DNA of 64,000 nucleotides from Stutzerimonas kunmingensis (GTDB lineage Bacteria > Pseudomonadota > Gammaproteobacteria > Pseudomonadales > Pseudomonadaceae), in the NCBI RefSeq assembly GCF_900114065.1, contig NZ_FORS01000001.1, positions 620,001-684,000 of the forward strand, written 5' to 3'. Below are positions 51,929-60,866 of this stretch, piece by piece (positions within the stretch are counted from its first letter, which is position 1; each line of letters opens with the position of its first letter). The translations under genes were made by a program, and so were the position numbers. The notes under the pieces were generated by a model that saw only the letters and a program-made list of their open reading frames with translations, was not told the DNA's origin and made no database searches.

Positions 51929-52489
51929 TTAGCGTCGCACCGGACGTTTCTGTAGCTTGCGCTGCAAGGTCCGTCGATGCATGCCTAGGGCACGGGCGGT
52001 AGCGGAGATATTGCCGTCGTGCTCACTGAGCACCCGCTGGATATGCTCCCACTGCAGGCGATCGACCGACATGGGATTTTCCGGCACCAGGCTGTCGAGA
52101 TCGGCATGCTGCGACAACAATGCCGCCAACACGTCGTCGGCATCGGCAGGCTTGCACAGGTAATTGCAGGCGCCGCGCTTGATCGCTTCCACCGCTGTGG
52201 CGATGCTCGAGTAACCGGTCAGGATCAACACCCGCATCTCGGGGTCCAGCTCGAGCAACTTGGGCAGCAGCACCAGGCCCGAATCGCCTTCCATCTTAAG
52301 GTCGAGCACTGCGTAGTCAGGAATATCCTGCTTGGCCAGGGCCAGGCCCTCCTCGGCAGAACCAGCAATGCTGACCTGCAGGCCCCGGCGACTCATGGCG
52401 CGCGCCATTACCCGGGTGAACGTCGGATCGTCATCCACCAACAGCAGGTGAGGTTGTTCTTCACCCTCTTGCTGCAACTCGTCGGTCAT
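51929..52489 (-). CDS. roxR: RoxR, redox-responsive response regulator (RegA/PrrA type)
   Basis: 186 residues: receiver domain with Asp19/Asp20 and phospho-acceptor Asp63 (VLDLKMEGDSG), then a Fis-type helix-turn-helix (NISATARALGMHRRTLQRKL) identical in style to RegA/ActR. In P. aeruginosa RoxSR answers respiratory inhibition (cyanide) and controls terminal oxidases. Start at 52489 (MTDELQQ) with GAGGA upstream. Nine-plus bases after... the kinase gene on the same strand (spacing 32). Confidence 0.93.
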   Translation of the reverse strand: MTDELQQEGEEQPHLLLVDDDPTFTRVMARAMSRRGLQVSIAGSAEEGLALAKQDIPDYAVLDLKMEGDSGLVLLPKLLELDPEMRVLILTGYSSIATAVEAIKRGACNYLCKPADADDVLAALLSQHADLDSLVPENPMSVDRLQWEHIQRVLSEHDGNISATARALGMHRRTLQRKLQKRPVRR

Positions 52490-52521
52490 CTGTGCATTCC
52501 TCGCATTGGTCACGATCAGGA

Positions 52522-53775
52522 TCAGGCGCGTACCGAACCATGCGGTAGGCGCAGTTCGGTCAGTGTGCCACCTTCTTCGTGATTGTAGAGCTTCACCGTG
52601 CCGCCAGCGCGCGTGACGCTGGCCTGACTGAGAAACAGACCAAGGCCGAAACCCTTGCCCTTGGTCGTGATGAAGGGTCTGCCGATCTGCTCGGCGATGG
52701 CCAGCGGAACACCGGCGCCGTGGTCACGGATGGTCAGCTTGATCCACTGCGGATCCCAGTCCAGGCGTATTTCCAGATCCTCGGGACTGGCATCGGTGGC
52801 GTTGTTCAACAGGTTGAGCAGCGACTGGCTGAGGTCCGCCGGCGGCATCAGCTTCGGCGCACTGCCAAGGCCGACGCACTGGAAGCGGAATGTTGCCTCT
52901 GGACGCATTAGGTGCCAGCGCTGCAGGACCGAGTCGACCCATTCGCGTGCGGTCTGCTCGACGACCGCCTGGCGCCTGTCCGCCTCGGCGGCGCGGACCA
53001 GCTGACGCAGGCTCTCCTTGCAGAGCTGGACCTGCGACTGCAGCAGGCCGAGATCCTCGCTCAGCTGCGGGTCCTTGTATTCCTGGCGCAACTCCTTGAG
53101 CAGCACGCTCATGGTTGCCAGCGGCGTGCCCAGTTCATGAGCGGCGCCAGCGGCCTGGGTGGCCACGGCGAGCAGTTGCTGGTCACGCATGCTCTCCTCG
53201 CGGCGCTGGGCCTGCTGCTGTTCCTGTCGGCGCAGCTGTTCGGCCATGCGCGCGACGAAGAAAGTGATCAGCGCGGCCGCCAGCGCGAAACTCAGCCACA
53301 TGCCGTAAACCTGCAGCGTCGCCCGCTCGAAGGGTGGCAGGGTGAGCGGGTCGTACCAGACCAGCATCAGCGTGTAACCCAGCAGCGCCAGGCCGGAAAG
53401 CACGATGGAATAAAGCCACGGCAGGGTTGCTGCAGCGATGGTCAGCGGCACCAGGTAGTAGGACACGAACGGATTGGTCGAGCCGCCGGAGTAGTACAGC
53501 AGCGCGCTGTGGATCATCAGGTCGCAGCCCAGATGCACGGCGTATTCCAGCTCGGTGACGGGCCACGGGCCGCGCAAACGCAGTGCCGTACCTAGACAGA
53601 GCACCGCCGACACGGCCAGCGTGATGCCCAGCGCCAGCCAAGGCAGCGTCAGCATCTGCGTCGCGTAAGCCACGCCCACGGCGCCGGACTGTGCAGCCAG
53701 CACCACGATGCGAATAAGGGTCAGAAGCCGAAGGTTCTGCCGGCTGGCAGATAGCAGCGGGACGGATGTGTACAT
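52522..53775 (-). CDS. roxS: RoxS, redox sensor histidine kinase (RegB/PrrB type)
   Basis: 417 residues, six membrane helices. The conserved ubiquinone-sensing loop GGSTNPF is at 97-103. The H box AAHELGTPLAT has His213; N, G1 and G2 boxes follow (LLNNATDAS, DHGAGVP, GKGFGLGLFL). Start at 53775 (MYTSVPLL) with TTGGAG upstream; the 30-codon longer frame is rejected. Upstream of roxR, one transcription unit. Confidence 0.93.
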   Translation of the reverse strand: MYTSVPLLSASRQNLRLLTLIRIVVLAAQSGAVGVAYATQMLTLPWLALGITLAVSAVLCLGTALRLRGPWPVTELEYAVHLGCDLMIHSALLYYSGGSTNPFVSYYLVPLTIAAATLPWLYSIVLSGLALLGYTLMLVWYDPLTLPPFERATLQVYGMWLSFALAAALITFFVARMAEQLRRQEQQQAQRREESMRDQQLLAVATQAAGAAHELGTPLATMSVLLKELRQEYKDPQLSEDLGLLQSQVQLCKESLRQLVRAAEADRRQAVVEQTAREWVDSVLQRWHLMRPEATFRFQCVGLGSAPKLMPPADLSQSLLNLLNNATDASPEDLEIRLDWDPQWIKLTIRDHGAGVPLAIAEQIGRPFITTKGKGFGLGLFLSQASVTRAGGTVKLYNHEEGGTLTELRLPHGSVRA

Positions 53776-53927
53776 GGAGTCTCCAAGAATTCGGCGGAGT
53801 ATAACCAAGCCGTCTGGCGGCCAAACCGAAATGCGGCAACTCGACGCACGGGCAGCTGCATACATTCACCGGCGCAGGTAGAGTCTTGCGCTATCGCACC
53901 GGCCGGTGCACATGCCAAGGATCCGTT

Positions 53928-54632
53928 ATGCAGCCAACTCTCTTCCGCAGCGCAGCCCTCATGGCGCTGATCACCAGCCTCGTCAGCCTGCCCGCCTTGG
54001 CCGAGGAACCACGCTACAACCAGGTCGCCCTGCGCGCCGAGGTCAGCAGCGAAGTGGCCCATGACCGCATGCACGTCACGCTCTACAGCGAAGCACAACA
54101 CAACGACCCCGCCCAGCTCGCGGCAGAGACCACCCGCGCGCTGAACCAGGCGCTGCAGACCGCTCGGCAGAGCAAGGATGTGATCGTCAGCCAGGGCAGC
54201 CGCAACAGCTATCCAGTCTATGACGACAAGGGCCAGCAGATCTCCGGCTGGCGGGAGCGTGCCGAGCTGCGCCTGGAGAGCGGCAACTTTGCCAGCCTGT
54301 CGAAGCTGACCGCCGAGCTGATGAAGAGCCTGAAGATGAGCAGCATGCACTTCAGTGTCTCCGACCCGATCCGCAAGCAGAACGAGGATGCTCTGCTCAA
54401 GGAGGCGGTCGCCGCGTTCCAGGCGCGCGCCCAACTCGCGACCGAAGCGCTCGGCGGCAGCGGTTACAAGCTGGTGAGCCTCAACCTCAACGGCGGCGGA
54501 TTTCAACCTGTCATGCGCAGCAGCGCGATGAAGATGGACATGATGGAATCGGCACCCATCCCCGAAATCGAAGCGGGCACTCGCCAGGTCACGATCAACG
54601 CCGACGGCGTCATCGAAGTTCAGATGCCGTGA
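53928..54632 (+). CDS. SIMPL-domain (DUF541) periplasmic protein
   Basis: 234 residues with a signal peptide (to LPALAEE) and a SIMPL domain: VALRAEVSSEVAHDRMHVTL at the start and IEAGTRQVTINADGVIEVQ at the end are typical, as is the central pair of long helices. Family function is unclear (oxidative-stress links in E. coli YggE). AAGGATCC precedes ATG. Divergent from roxS. Confidence 0.88.
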   Translation: MQPTLFRSAALMALITSLVSLPALAEEPRYNQVALRAEVSSEVAHDRMHVTLYSEAQHNDPAQLAAETTRALNQALQTARQSKDVIVSQGSRNSYPVYDDKGQQISGWRERAELRLESGNFASLSKLTAELMKSLKMSSMHFSVSDPIRKQNEDALLKEAVAAFQARAQLATEALGGSGYKLVSLNLNGGGFQPVMRSSAMKMDMMESAPIPEIEAGTRQVTINADGVIEVQMP

Positions 54633-54678
54633 CAGAAACTGACCGTTCGGACCACTTCTAAATATTCGCTTACAAATA

Positions 54679-54705
54679 GCCAGCCCGCGCTGTGCAAGGG
54701 CTGGC
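54679..54705 (+). terminator. Stem-loop after the SIMPL gene
   Basis: GCCAGCCC (54679-54686) and GGGCTGGC (54698-54705), 11-base loop, no T-run. Weak candidate for the end of the SIMPL transcript. Confidence 0.35.
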
Positions 54706-54761
54706 AACCGATTTGACGACCCAGATGAGAAACTAATGCAGTAAAGTCTACATTCTCGTTT

Positions 54762-54780
54762 ACGAATGATTATCATGCGG
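54762..54780. promoter_or_regulatory. Fur box before the FepA-like receptor gene
   Basis: ACGAATGATTATCATGCGG contains ATGATTATCAT (54766-54776), 10 of 11 to the core ATGATAATCAT of the Fur consensus. It lies 31 bases before the start codon, where Fur would block transcription when iron is plentiful. Confidence 0.7.
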
Positions 54781-54810
54781 GCGCCAACGAGACGGCTACA
54801 AGGAGCCCGC

Positions 54811-57015
54811 ATGTCTATCCCCTTCGCACGTACCGCCCTGTCCTGCGCCATGATCGGCTGCAGCTGGACGGCTCTCGCCCAGAACGCGCCTGTCACGCTC
54901 AACGACACGGTCGTCAGCGCCTCCGGCTTCGAACAGAAGATCACCGAAGCACCGGCCAGCATCAGCGTCATCAGCCGTGAAGACCTGCAGCAGAAGCGCT
55001 ACAACAACCTGGCGCAGGCACTGGGCGACGTGGAAGGCATCGACATCGGCCAGGGCACCGGCAAGACCGGCGGGCTCAACATCAGCATTCGTGGCATGCC
55101 CAGCCAGTACACCCTGATCCTCATCGACGGCCGTCGACAGAACGCCGCAGGCAATGTCACGCCAAACGGCTTCAACGAAACCTCCACCAGCTTCATGCCG
55201 CCGCTGTCGGCCATCGAGCGCATCGAAGTGATCCGTGGCCCGATGTCGACGCTCTACGGCTCCGACGCCATGGGCGGGGTAATCAACATCATCACCCGCA
55301 AGGTCGGCAAGGAGTGGACCGGCTCGGTGACACAGGATTACACCTACCAGCAAGATCGCGACTTCGGCGACACCCGCAACACCAGTGTCTACGCCAGTGG
55401 TCCGCTGGTCGACGGCCTGCTCGGTCTGCAGGTCCGCGGCAGCCTGTTTGATCGCCAGGAGTCGGACCTTAGCTACGGCAATGGCATCGACGTCAGCAAG
55501 CGCGGCCCCTCGCCCGTCGATGGTCGCAACCAGAACATCGGCGCCCGCCTGGCTCTGACCCCGCATCAGGACCATGACTTCGCGCTGGATATCGAGCGTG
55601 GACGGCAGGCATACAACAACGACGAATGCCAGCTCGGCACCCTCGACGGCTTGAACAGGGCTTGCACCGCACCGGATACCGCAGCGAACGGCTATGACGA
55701 CGAGCTTCGCTTCGAGCGCGAACAGATCGCCCTGACCCACACCGGTCGCCTCGGCTTCGGCACGCTGGATTCCAGCCTGATGCACAACACCACCGAAACC
55801 TTTGGCCGGACCATTCCCGGCACCATCGGTGCGCCGACCGCCGTACCCGGGGCAATCGGCGGGGACGATCGCGAGCTGGAAACCACCAACCTGGTCTTCG
55901 ACACCAAGCTGGTTGCCCCGATCGGCGAATCGCACATCGCCACCGTAGGCGGCCAATGGTGGAAAGCCGAAATGACCGATGGCATCGCCCAGACGGAATT
56001 CGAGCAGAAGACCTGGGCACTGTTTGCCGAAGATGAGTGGCGCCTGCGCGATGATCTGGCCCTGACTCTGGGCGCCCGCTATGACGACCACGAGTCCTTT
56101 GGTGGACATATCAGCCCGCGGGCTTACCTGGTCTGGAACACCACCGACAACTGGACCCTCAAGGGCGGCATCAGCAAGGGCTACAAAACGCCGGACCTGA
56201 ACGACCTGCACGGCGGCATCAATGGCGTAACCGGCCAGGGCTCCATCATCACCATCGGCAACCCGGACCTGGACCCCGAAACGACCACCAGTACCGAGAT
56301 CGGTGCCTATTTCGACAGCCTGACCGGCTTCAGCGCCAACGCCACGCTGTTCCACAACAAGTTCAAGGACAAGATCGCCAGCGGCGACCCGATCACCGAT
56401 CCACTGTGCGCAGGCAACAACAACGGCACCTGCTCGCAGCAGATCAACGTCGACGAAGCGGTGACCCGTGGCCTGGAGCTGGCTGGCAGCTGGCAGTTCG
56501 CACCAGCCTGGAAACTGAGCGCCAACTACACCTACACCGACAGCGAGCAGAAGAGCGGGGATAACCAGGGAGAGCCGCTGACCAACACGCCCGAACACCT
56601 GGCCAACGCCAAACTCGACTGGCAGACCACCGACCGCCTGGGCCTGTGGCTGAAGAGCGAGTACCGCGGTGAGCGCGCGCGCTTCACCTCCAGCTACGAG
56701 AATCTCGCTAACGCCAACGGCAGCTACTCCACCAGCCAGTCGATCTACGACACGCTGGGCAAGAACGCCAAGGCATACACACTGTTTCACCTGGGCGGGT
56801 CGTATCGGGCTACGGAGAACCTGACGCTCAACGCGACGATCTACAACCTCTTCGACAAGGACTTCATCGACGGCAAGGCCTACACCACCTACTCCAATGG
56901 CGGGAGCGCAAACGGCACGGCCTACGGCACCGACTACAGCCACTCCGGCGCCGCCACCACCGGTATCGTGGAAGAAGGCCGCCGCCTGTGGCTGTCAGCC
57001 AACCTGACCTTCTGA
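54811..57015 (+). CDS. TonB-dependent siderophore receptor, FepA/CirA type
   Basis: 734-residue outer-membrane receptor. Signal peptide MSIPFARTALSCAMIGCSWTALAQ, TonB-box region (NDTVVSASG), plug (ISVISREDLQQ, NISIRGMPSQYTLILIDGRR, IEVIRGPMSTLYGSDAMGGV) and a 22-strand barrel ending in LSANLTF with the terminal Phe. The plug wording and the cysteine pairs are FepA/PfeA/PirA-like, suggesting a catecholate siderophore, but specificity is not shown. AAGGAGCCCGC precedes ATG. Fur box upstream; PepSY and reductase genes follow. Confidence 0.9.
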   Translation: MSIPFARTALSCAMIGCSWTALAQNAPVTLNDTVVSASGFEQKITEAPASISVISREDLQQKRYNNLAQALGDVEGIDIGQGTGKTGGLNISIRGMPSQYTLILIDGRRQNAAGNVTPNGFNETSTSFMPPLSAIERIEVIRGPMSTLYGSDAMGGVINIITRKVGKEWTGSVTQDYTYQQDRDFGDTRNTSVYASGPLVDGLLGLQVRGSLFDRQESDLSYGNGIDVSKRGPSPVDGRNQNIGARLALTPHQDHDFALDIERGRQAYNNDECQLGTLDGLNRACTAPDTAANGYDDELRFEREQIALTHTGRLGFGTLDSSLMHNTTETFGRTIPGTIGAPTAVPGAIGGDDRELETTNLVFDTKLVAPIGESHIATVGGQWWKAEMTDGIAQTEFEQKTWALFAEDEWRLRDDLALTLGARYDDHESFGGHISPRAYLVWNTTDNWTLKGGISKGYKTPDLNDLHGGINGVTGQGSIITIGNPDLDPETTTSTEIGAYFDSLTGFSANATLFHNKFKDKIASGDPITDPLCAGNNNGTCSQQINVDEAVTRGLELAGSWQFAPAWKLSANYTYTDSEQKSGDNQGEPLTNTPEHLANAKLDWQTTDRLGLWLKSEYRGERARFTSSYENLANANGSYSTSQSIYDTLGKNAKAYTLFHLGGSYRATENLTLNATIYNLFDKDFIDGKAYTTYSNGGSANGTAYGTDYSHSGAATTGIVEEGRRLWLSANLTF

Positions 57016-57030
57016 CCTGAAGGCGACAAA

Positions 57031-57062
57031 ACAGAGCCGGGGTCATCCCGGCTCTGTTGTTT
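57031..57062 (+). terminator. Terminator after the FepA-like receptor
   Basis: ACAGAGCCGGG (57031-57041), loop GTCAT, CCCGGCTCTGT (57047-57057), then TGTTTC. Strong stem, moderate T-run; downstream genes need read-through or their own promoter. Confidence 0.8.
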
Positions 57063-57173
57063 CTCGCCCATACGGATCATGAAAAACGCGAATGTATGCT
57101 GTTTGTAAATCTTTAGCATCGCCGCGTCAGTCGCCCTAGAATTCGCCCACCCTCCCATACGCCAAGGACCACC

Positions 57174-57767
57174 ATGCATATCTGGCTCGGCACTCTGCGC
57201 CAATGGCACTGGATCAGCTCCGCGTTGTGCCTGGTCGGCATGCTGCTGTTTGCGGTCACCGGCATCACGCTGAACCACGCCGGGCAAATCGAGAGCAAAC
57301 CGCTGGTGGAAACCCGCGAAGGACAGCTGCCCGAGCGGCTGCTCAACGGTCTGCAGGTCGACACCCCGGAGGACGGCCTGCCAGCTGACCTGCAGCGATG
57401 GCTGGAACAGACCCTGGGCGTGCAGCTGGCCGGTCGCGAAGCCGAGTGGAGCGATGGCGAACTCTACGTCGCCCTGCCCCGTCCTGGCGGCGATGCCTGG
57501 CTGAGTCTGAGCCTGGAAAGCGGCGAGCTGGAATACGAATCGACCGATCGCGGCTGGATCGCCTACTTCAACGACCTGCACAAGGGCCGTCACAGCGGCG
57601 AAGCCTGGAGCTGGTTCATCGATCTGTTTGCCGTTGCCTGTGTGGTGTTCAGCCTCACCGGCCTGCTGCTCCTGCAACGCCATGCCGGCAATCGCCCCGG
57701 CACCTGGCCACTGGTTGGCCTGGGGCTGGTGATTCCGCTGCTACTGGCGCTGATCTTCATTCATTAA
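57174..57767 (+). CDS. PepSY-associated membrane protein
   Basis: 197 residues with an N-terminal helix (WISSALCLVGMLLFAVTGITL with the conserved NHAG motif), a periplasmic part, and two C-terminal helices (FIDLFAVACVVFSLTGLLLL, PLVGLGLVIPLLLALIFI). The Trp-His start (LRQWHWISS) and DLHKGRHSG are the heme-ligand-like histidines of PepSY_TM reductases. Probably carries electrons through the inner membrane to reduce siderophore iron, with the flavoprotein at 59247. AAGGACCACC precedes ATG. Confidence 0.85.
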   Translation: MHIWLGTLRQWHWISSALCLVGMLLFAVTGITLNHAGQIESKPLVETREGQLPERLLNGLQVDTPEDGLPADLQRWLEQTLGVQLAGREAEWSDGELYVALPRPGGDAWLSLSLESGELEYESTDRGWIAYFNDLHKGRHSGEAWSWFIDLFAVACVVFSLTGLLLLQRHAGNRPGTWPLVGLGLVIPLLLALIFIH

Positions 57768-57776
57768 GGACTGCTC

Positions 57777-58286
57777 ATGCGTAAACGCCTGTTGTTCCCC
57801 CTCGCCCTGCTTAGCGCCCCGCTATACGCGGCGGACCTGCAGCTGGACGTGGAAATCCCCCGCCTGGATGTCGCCGAGTACCACCGTCCCTATGTCGCCA
57901 TCTGGCTCGAGCGCCCGGACCAGAGCCACGTTGCCAATCTGGCGGTGTGGTACGACACCAAGCTCAAGGACAAGGAAGGTGAAAAGTGGCTCAAGGACCT
58001 GCGCCAGTGGTGGCGCCGTAGCGGCCGCAGCCTGGAAATGCCGGTTGATGGCGTCAGCGGCGCCACCCGTGCCGTGGGCAGCCACAGCCTGAAGTTTTCT
58101 GACAAGCAGGCGCCGTTCAAAACGCTGGAGGCCGGCGAGTACCGCGTGGTGGTCGAAGCCGCCCGTGAGGTCGGTGGCCGCGAGCTGCTGCGCGTCCCAT
58201 TCAGCTGGCCGCCCCAGCAGAACGCCGAACATCAAGCCCAGGGCAAGAGTGAGCTGGGCGCCATCAATCTCACGCTGACCCCATGA
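57777..58286 (+). CDS. DUF2271 periplasmic protein
   Basis: 169 residues, signal peptide ending LYAAD, then a DUF2271 beta domain (PYVAIWLERPDQSHVANLAVWYD, WLKDLRQWWRRSGR, VDGVSGATRAVGSHSL). It is commonly found beside PepSY and DUF4198 genes in iron-regulated clusters. Function not known. It starts 9 bases after the PepSY gene and overlaps the longest DUF4198 frame. Confidence 0.85.
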   Translation: MRKRLLFPLALLSAPLYAADLQLDVEIPRLDVAEYHRPYVAIWLERPDQSHVANLAVWYDTKLKDKEGEKWLKDLRQWWRRSGRSLEMPVDGVSGATRAVGSHSLKFSDKQAPFKTLEAGEYRVVVEAAREVGGRELLRVPFSWPPQQNAEHQAQGKSELGAINLTLTP

Positions 58287-58300
58287 ACAGGAAGCACGCC

Positions 58301-59176
58301 ATGAAACCCGTCATCAAATGGACCGCCCTGGCCCTCGCCGTCTGCCTGCCGCTTTCGGCCCAGGCCCACCGCGCCTGGATGCTGCCTTCGGCCACCGTGC
58401 TCTCGGGTGAAGAGCCTTGGATCACCGTCGACGCCGCGGTTTCCAACGACCTGTTCTATTTCGAACACGTGCCGATGCGCCTCAAGGGTATCGGCGAGGC
58501 AGCCCAGGCGCCGGCAGGTGGCCCGCCCGGCATGCGCGGGCGGCCGGTTCCGGAGCTGCAGGTCATCGCCCCGGATGGCTCCAAGGTTGCGGTACAGAAC
58601 GGCGCCATCGGCCGCTACCGCAGTACCTTCGATGTGCAGCTGAGCCAGAAGGGCACCTACAAGCTGGCGGTCGCCAACAACGGCCTGTTCGCCAGCTGGA
58701 AGGAAAACGGCCAGATGCGCCGCTGGATGGGCACCCCGGAAAGCTTCGCCAAGGACGTCCCGGCCAAGGCCGAAGGTCTCAAGGTCAGCCAGACCAGCAA
58801 CCGCATGGAAGTGTTCGTGACCTCCGGTGCGCCCAGCACTGACGTACTCGCGCCCAGCGGCCAGGGCCTGGAACTCAAGCCCGTCACCCACCCCAACGAC
58901 CTGTTCGCCGGCGAAGCGGCGGAGTTCGTCTTTCTGCTCGATGGCAAGCCGGCCGCGGATGTCGAGATCAGCGTGATCCCGGGCGGCAACCGCTACCGCG
59001 ACCAACTGGGGGAGATCAGGACGAAAACCGACAAGGCCGGTAAGGCCAGCATCACCTGGCCGGAAGCCGGCATGTACTGGCTGGAAGCCGAGCTCACTAC
59101 CGACAAGGGCGTCAGCAAGCCGGCCACCGAGCGCCGCGCCAGCTACAGCGCCACGCTGGAAGTGCTGGCGCCCTGA
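58301..59176 (+). CDS. DUF4198 periplasmic protein
   Basis: 291 residues, signal peptide ending AQAHRAWMLPS, followed by a DUF4198 (NikM/GH25-like periplasmic) domain, with a Gly/Pro-rich loop (GGPPGMRGRP) near 75 and the late motif AGEAAEFVFLLDGKPAADVEIS. The early His (AHRAWM) after the cleavage site suggests metal binding at the mature N-terminus. Start at 58301 behind AGGA; ATG 58283 is the alternative. Likely periplasmic partner of the iron-reduction module; inference. Confidence 0.83.
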   Translation: MKPVIKWTALALAVCLPLSAQAHRAWMLPSATVLSGEEPWITVDAAVSNDLFYFEHVPMRLKGIGEAAQAPAGGPPGMRGRPVPELQVIAPDGSKVAVQNGAIGRYRSTFDVQLSQKGTYKLAVANNGLFASWKENGQMRRWMGTPESFAKDVPAKAEGLKVSQTSNRMEVFVTSGAPSTDVLAPSGQGLELKPVTHPNDLFAGEAAEFVFLLDGKPAADVEISVIPGGNRYRDQLGEIRTKTDKAGKASITWPEAGMYWLEAELTTDKGVSKPATERRASYSATLEVLAP

Positions 59177-59246
59177 CGCCAGCCCGCTGCCTGAGCACTG
59201 ACGCTCAGGCAGCGCGCTACCGCATTCCCCGCAACGAGTCCGCTTC

Positions 59247-60806
59247 TTGCCCAGACCTTTCCAATCCGTCCGGCGCCTGTCGCCGCTGCTCGGCTGTCTC
59301 GCGGTCGCTGCGCTGCTGCTGTGGTGGCAGCCGCCGCGAGAGATCAGCGCTGCCGTGGTCGTCCTCGTCTATCTGGCCATGTCGCTGTATTGCTGGCGTA
59401 GACAGCTACCCCGCAAGGCAGCATCTACCAACGCGACCTCGGCGCTTGTGGTGACCTATGCCAGCCAGGGCGGGCAAGCCCGGCTCTATGCCGAGCGCAG
59501 TGCTGAGCAGCTTCGCGAAGCTGGCGTGAACGTGCAGCTGCTGCCGCTGAATGCGCTGGAGCCGAGCCGGCTGCCAGCGCGGCGCATCCTGTTCGTCGTC
59601 AGCACCTATGGCGAAGGCGAGGCGCCGGACGACGGCGCGCGTTTCGAGCGGCGCCTGAGCACGGCAAACCTGCAGCTGCAGGACCTCGAGTATGCCGTGC
59701 TGGCCTTCGGTGATCGCCAGTACCGCCATTTCTGTGCGTTCGGCCAGCGTCTGGATGAACGAATGCGCCAATGCGGCGCCACGCCACTGTTCGATCGCCT
59801 GGAAGCTGACCGAGCCGATCCCGGCGTGCTGCGTCACTGGCAACAGCAGCTGGCCCATTTAAGTGGCAACAGCGATTTCAGCGACTGGCTGCCGGCGCCC
59901 TATCGGCAATGGCAGCTCACCGAGCGCCGCTGCCTCAACCCCGGCAGTGCTGGCGCGCCAGTGCAGCATCTGACGCTCGTGCCAGTCGACGATCAGCAAC
60001 GCTGGCGCGCCGGCGATATCGTCGAGGTCGGCCCGCAGCACGAACTGGCCCGCATGGAACGCTTGCTGCAGCAGCTGGATCACGACCCGCAGCAGCGGGT
60101 GGATGGACAGCGTCTGGCAAGCCAGCTGGCCGGATTACGCCTGCCGGACCTCGACGTGTTGCGCACGCTCGACCTGCCCGCCTTGCTGGCCCTGCCGCCC
60201 TTGCCGCACCGCGAATACTCCATCGCCTCGATACCCTCGGACGGCGCCGTGCAGCTGGTGGTGCGCGAAGCTCGTCATCCGGACGGCACGCTCGGCCTCG
60301 GCTCCGGTTGGCTGTGCCGTCACGCGGCGATTGGCGAGCGGATCGCCCTGCGCATCCGCAGCAACCCCGGTTTTCATGGGCCCTCGGTCGATACACCGCT
60401 GATCCTGATCGGCAACGGCACCGGGATCGCCGGATTGCGCGCGCACCTGCGCGAACGCGCAGCCGCGCCCCAAGGCTCACGCAGCTGGCTGCTGTTCGGC
60501 GAACGCAACGCCGCCCACGACTTCTTCTTTCGAGACGAACTGCAGCATTGGCTCGACAGCGGCCTGCTGGAGCGGCTGGACCTGGCGTTCTCTCGCGACC
60601 AGCCGGAAAAGCGCTATGTGCAGCAAGTCCTGCGGGACGCGGCCGACGACCTGCGCCGCTGGATAGATCAGGGCGCGGCGATCTACGTTTGCGGCAGCCT
60701 GGAAGGCATGGGGCAGGAAGTGCAGCAGATCCTGCTCGGTCTGCTCGGCCAGGCGCGGCTGGAACAGCTGAGCGAGCAGGGACGCTATCGCCGCGACCTG
60801 TATTGA
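59247..60806 (+). CDS. Membrane flavodoxin/NADPH reductase (sulfite-reductase-alpha type)
   Basis: 519 residues. Two N-terminal membrane helices (about 12-28, 34-50), a flavodoxin domain (VVTYASQGGQARLYAE, VSTYGEGEAPDDGA, LAFGDRQYRHFC), an FAD domain with REYSIAS, and an NADPH domain (IGNGTGIAGLRAHL, YVCGSLEGMGQEV), i.e. a CPR-type diflavin reductase. It would pass electrons from NADPH to the PepSY protein for periplasmic ferric reduction. Start is TTG 59247, as no nearby ATG keeps the first helix. P. aeruginosa PA4513 is, as I recall, a fusion of PepSY and this reductase, here two genes. Confidence 0.85.
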   Translation: MPRPFQSVRRLSPLLGCLAVAALLLWWQPPREISAAVVVLVYLAMSLYCWRRQLPRKAASTNATSALVVTYASQGGQARLYAERSAEQLREAGVNVQLLPLNALEPSRLPARRILFVVSTYGEGEAPDDGARFERRLSTANLQLQDLEYAVLAFGDRQYRHFCAFGQRLDERMRQCGATPLFDRLEADRADPGVLRHWQQQLAHLSGNSDFSDWLPAPYRQWQLTERRCLNPGSAGAPVQHLTLVPVDDQQRWRAGDIVEVGPQHELARMERLLQQLDHDPQQRVDGQRLASQLAGLRLPDLDVLRTLDLPALLALPPLPHREYSIASIPSDGAVQLVVREARHPDGTLGLGSGWLCRHAAIGERIALRIRSNPGFHGPSVDTPLILIGNGTGIAGLRAHLRERAAAPQGSRSWLLFGERNAAHDFFFRDELQHWLDSGLLERLDLAFSRDQPEKRYVQQVLRDAADDLRRWIDQGAAIYVCGSLEGMGQEVQQILLGLLGQARLEQLSEQGRYRRDLY

Positions 60807-60820
60807 TGTCCGCCATAACG

Positions 60821-60857
60821 ACAAAGGCCGCTTCGAAGAGCGGCCTTTGTCATTTTC
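60821..60857. terminator. Bidirectional terminator between convergent reductase and piuA-like genes
   Basis: ACAAAGGCCGCT (60821-60832) and AGCGGCCTTTGT (60839-60850), a 12-bp stem, followed by CATTTTC. It serves both converging genes. Confidence 0.85.
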
Positions 60858-60866
60858 ACAGCGGGA

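Noticed and set aside
54796-56943. 715-codon frame opposite the FepA-like receptor gene
   Set aside because: Antisense to a complete TonB receptor, Val/Gly/Ala-rich, no domain pattern. The 60915-63011 frame opposite piuA is rejected for the same reason.
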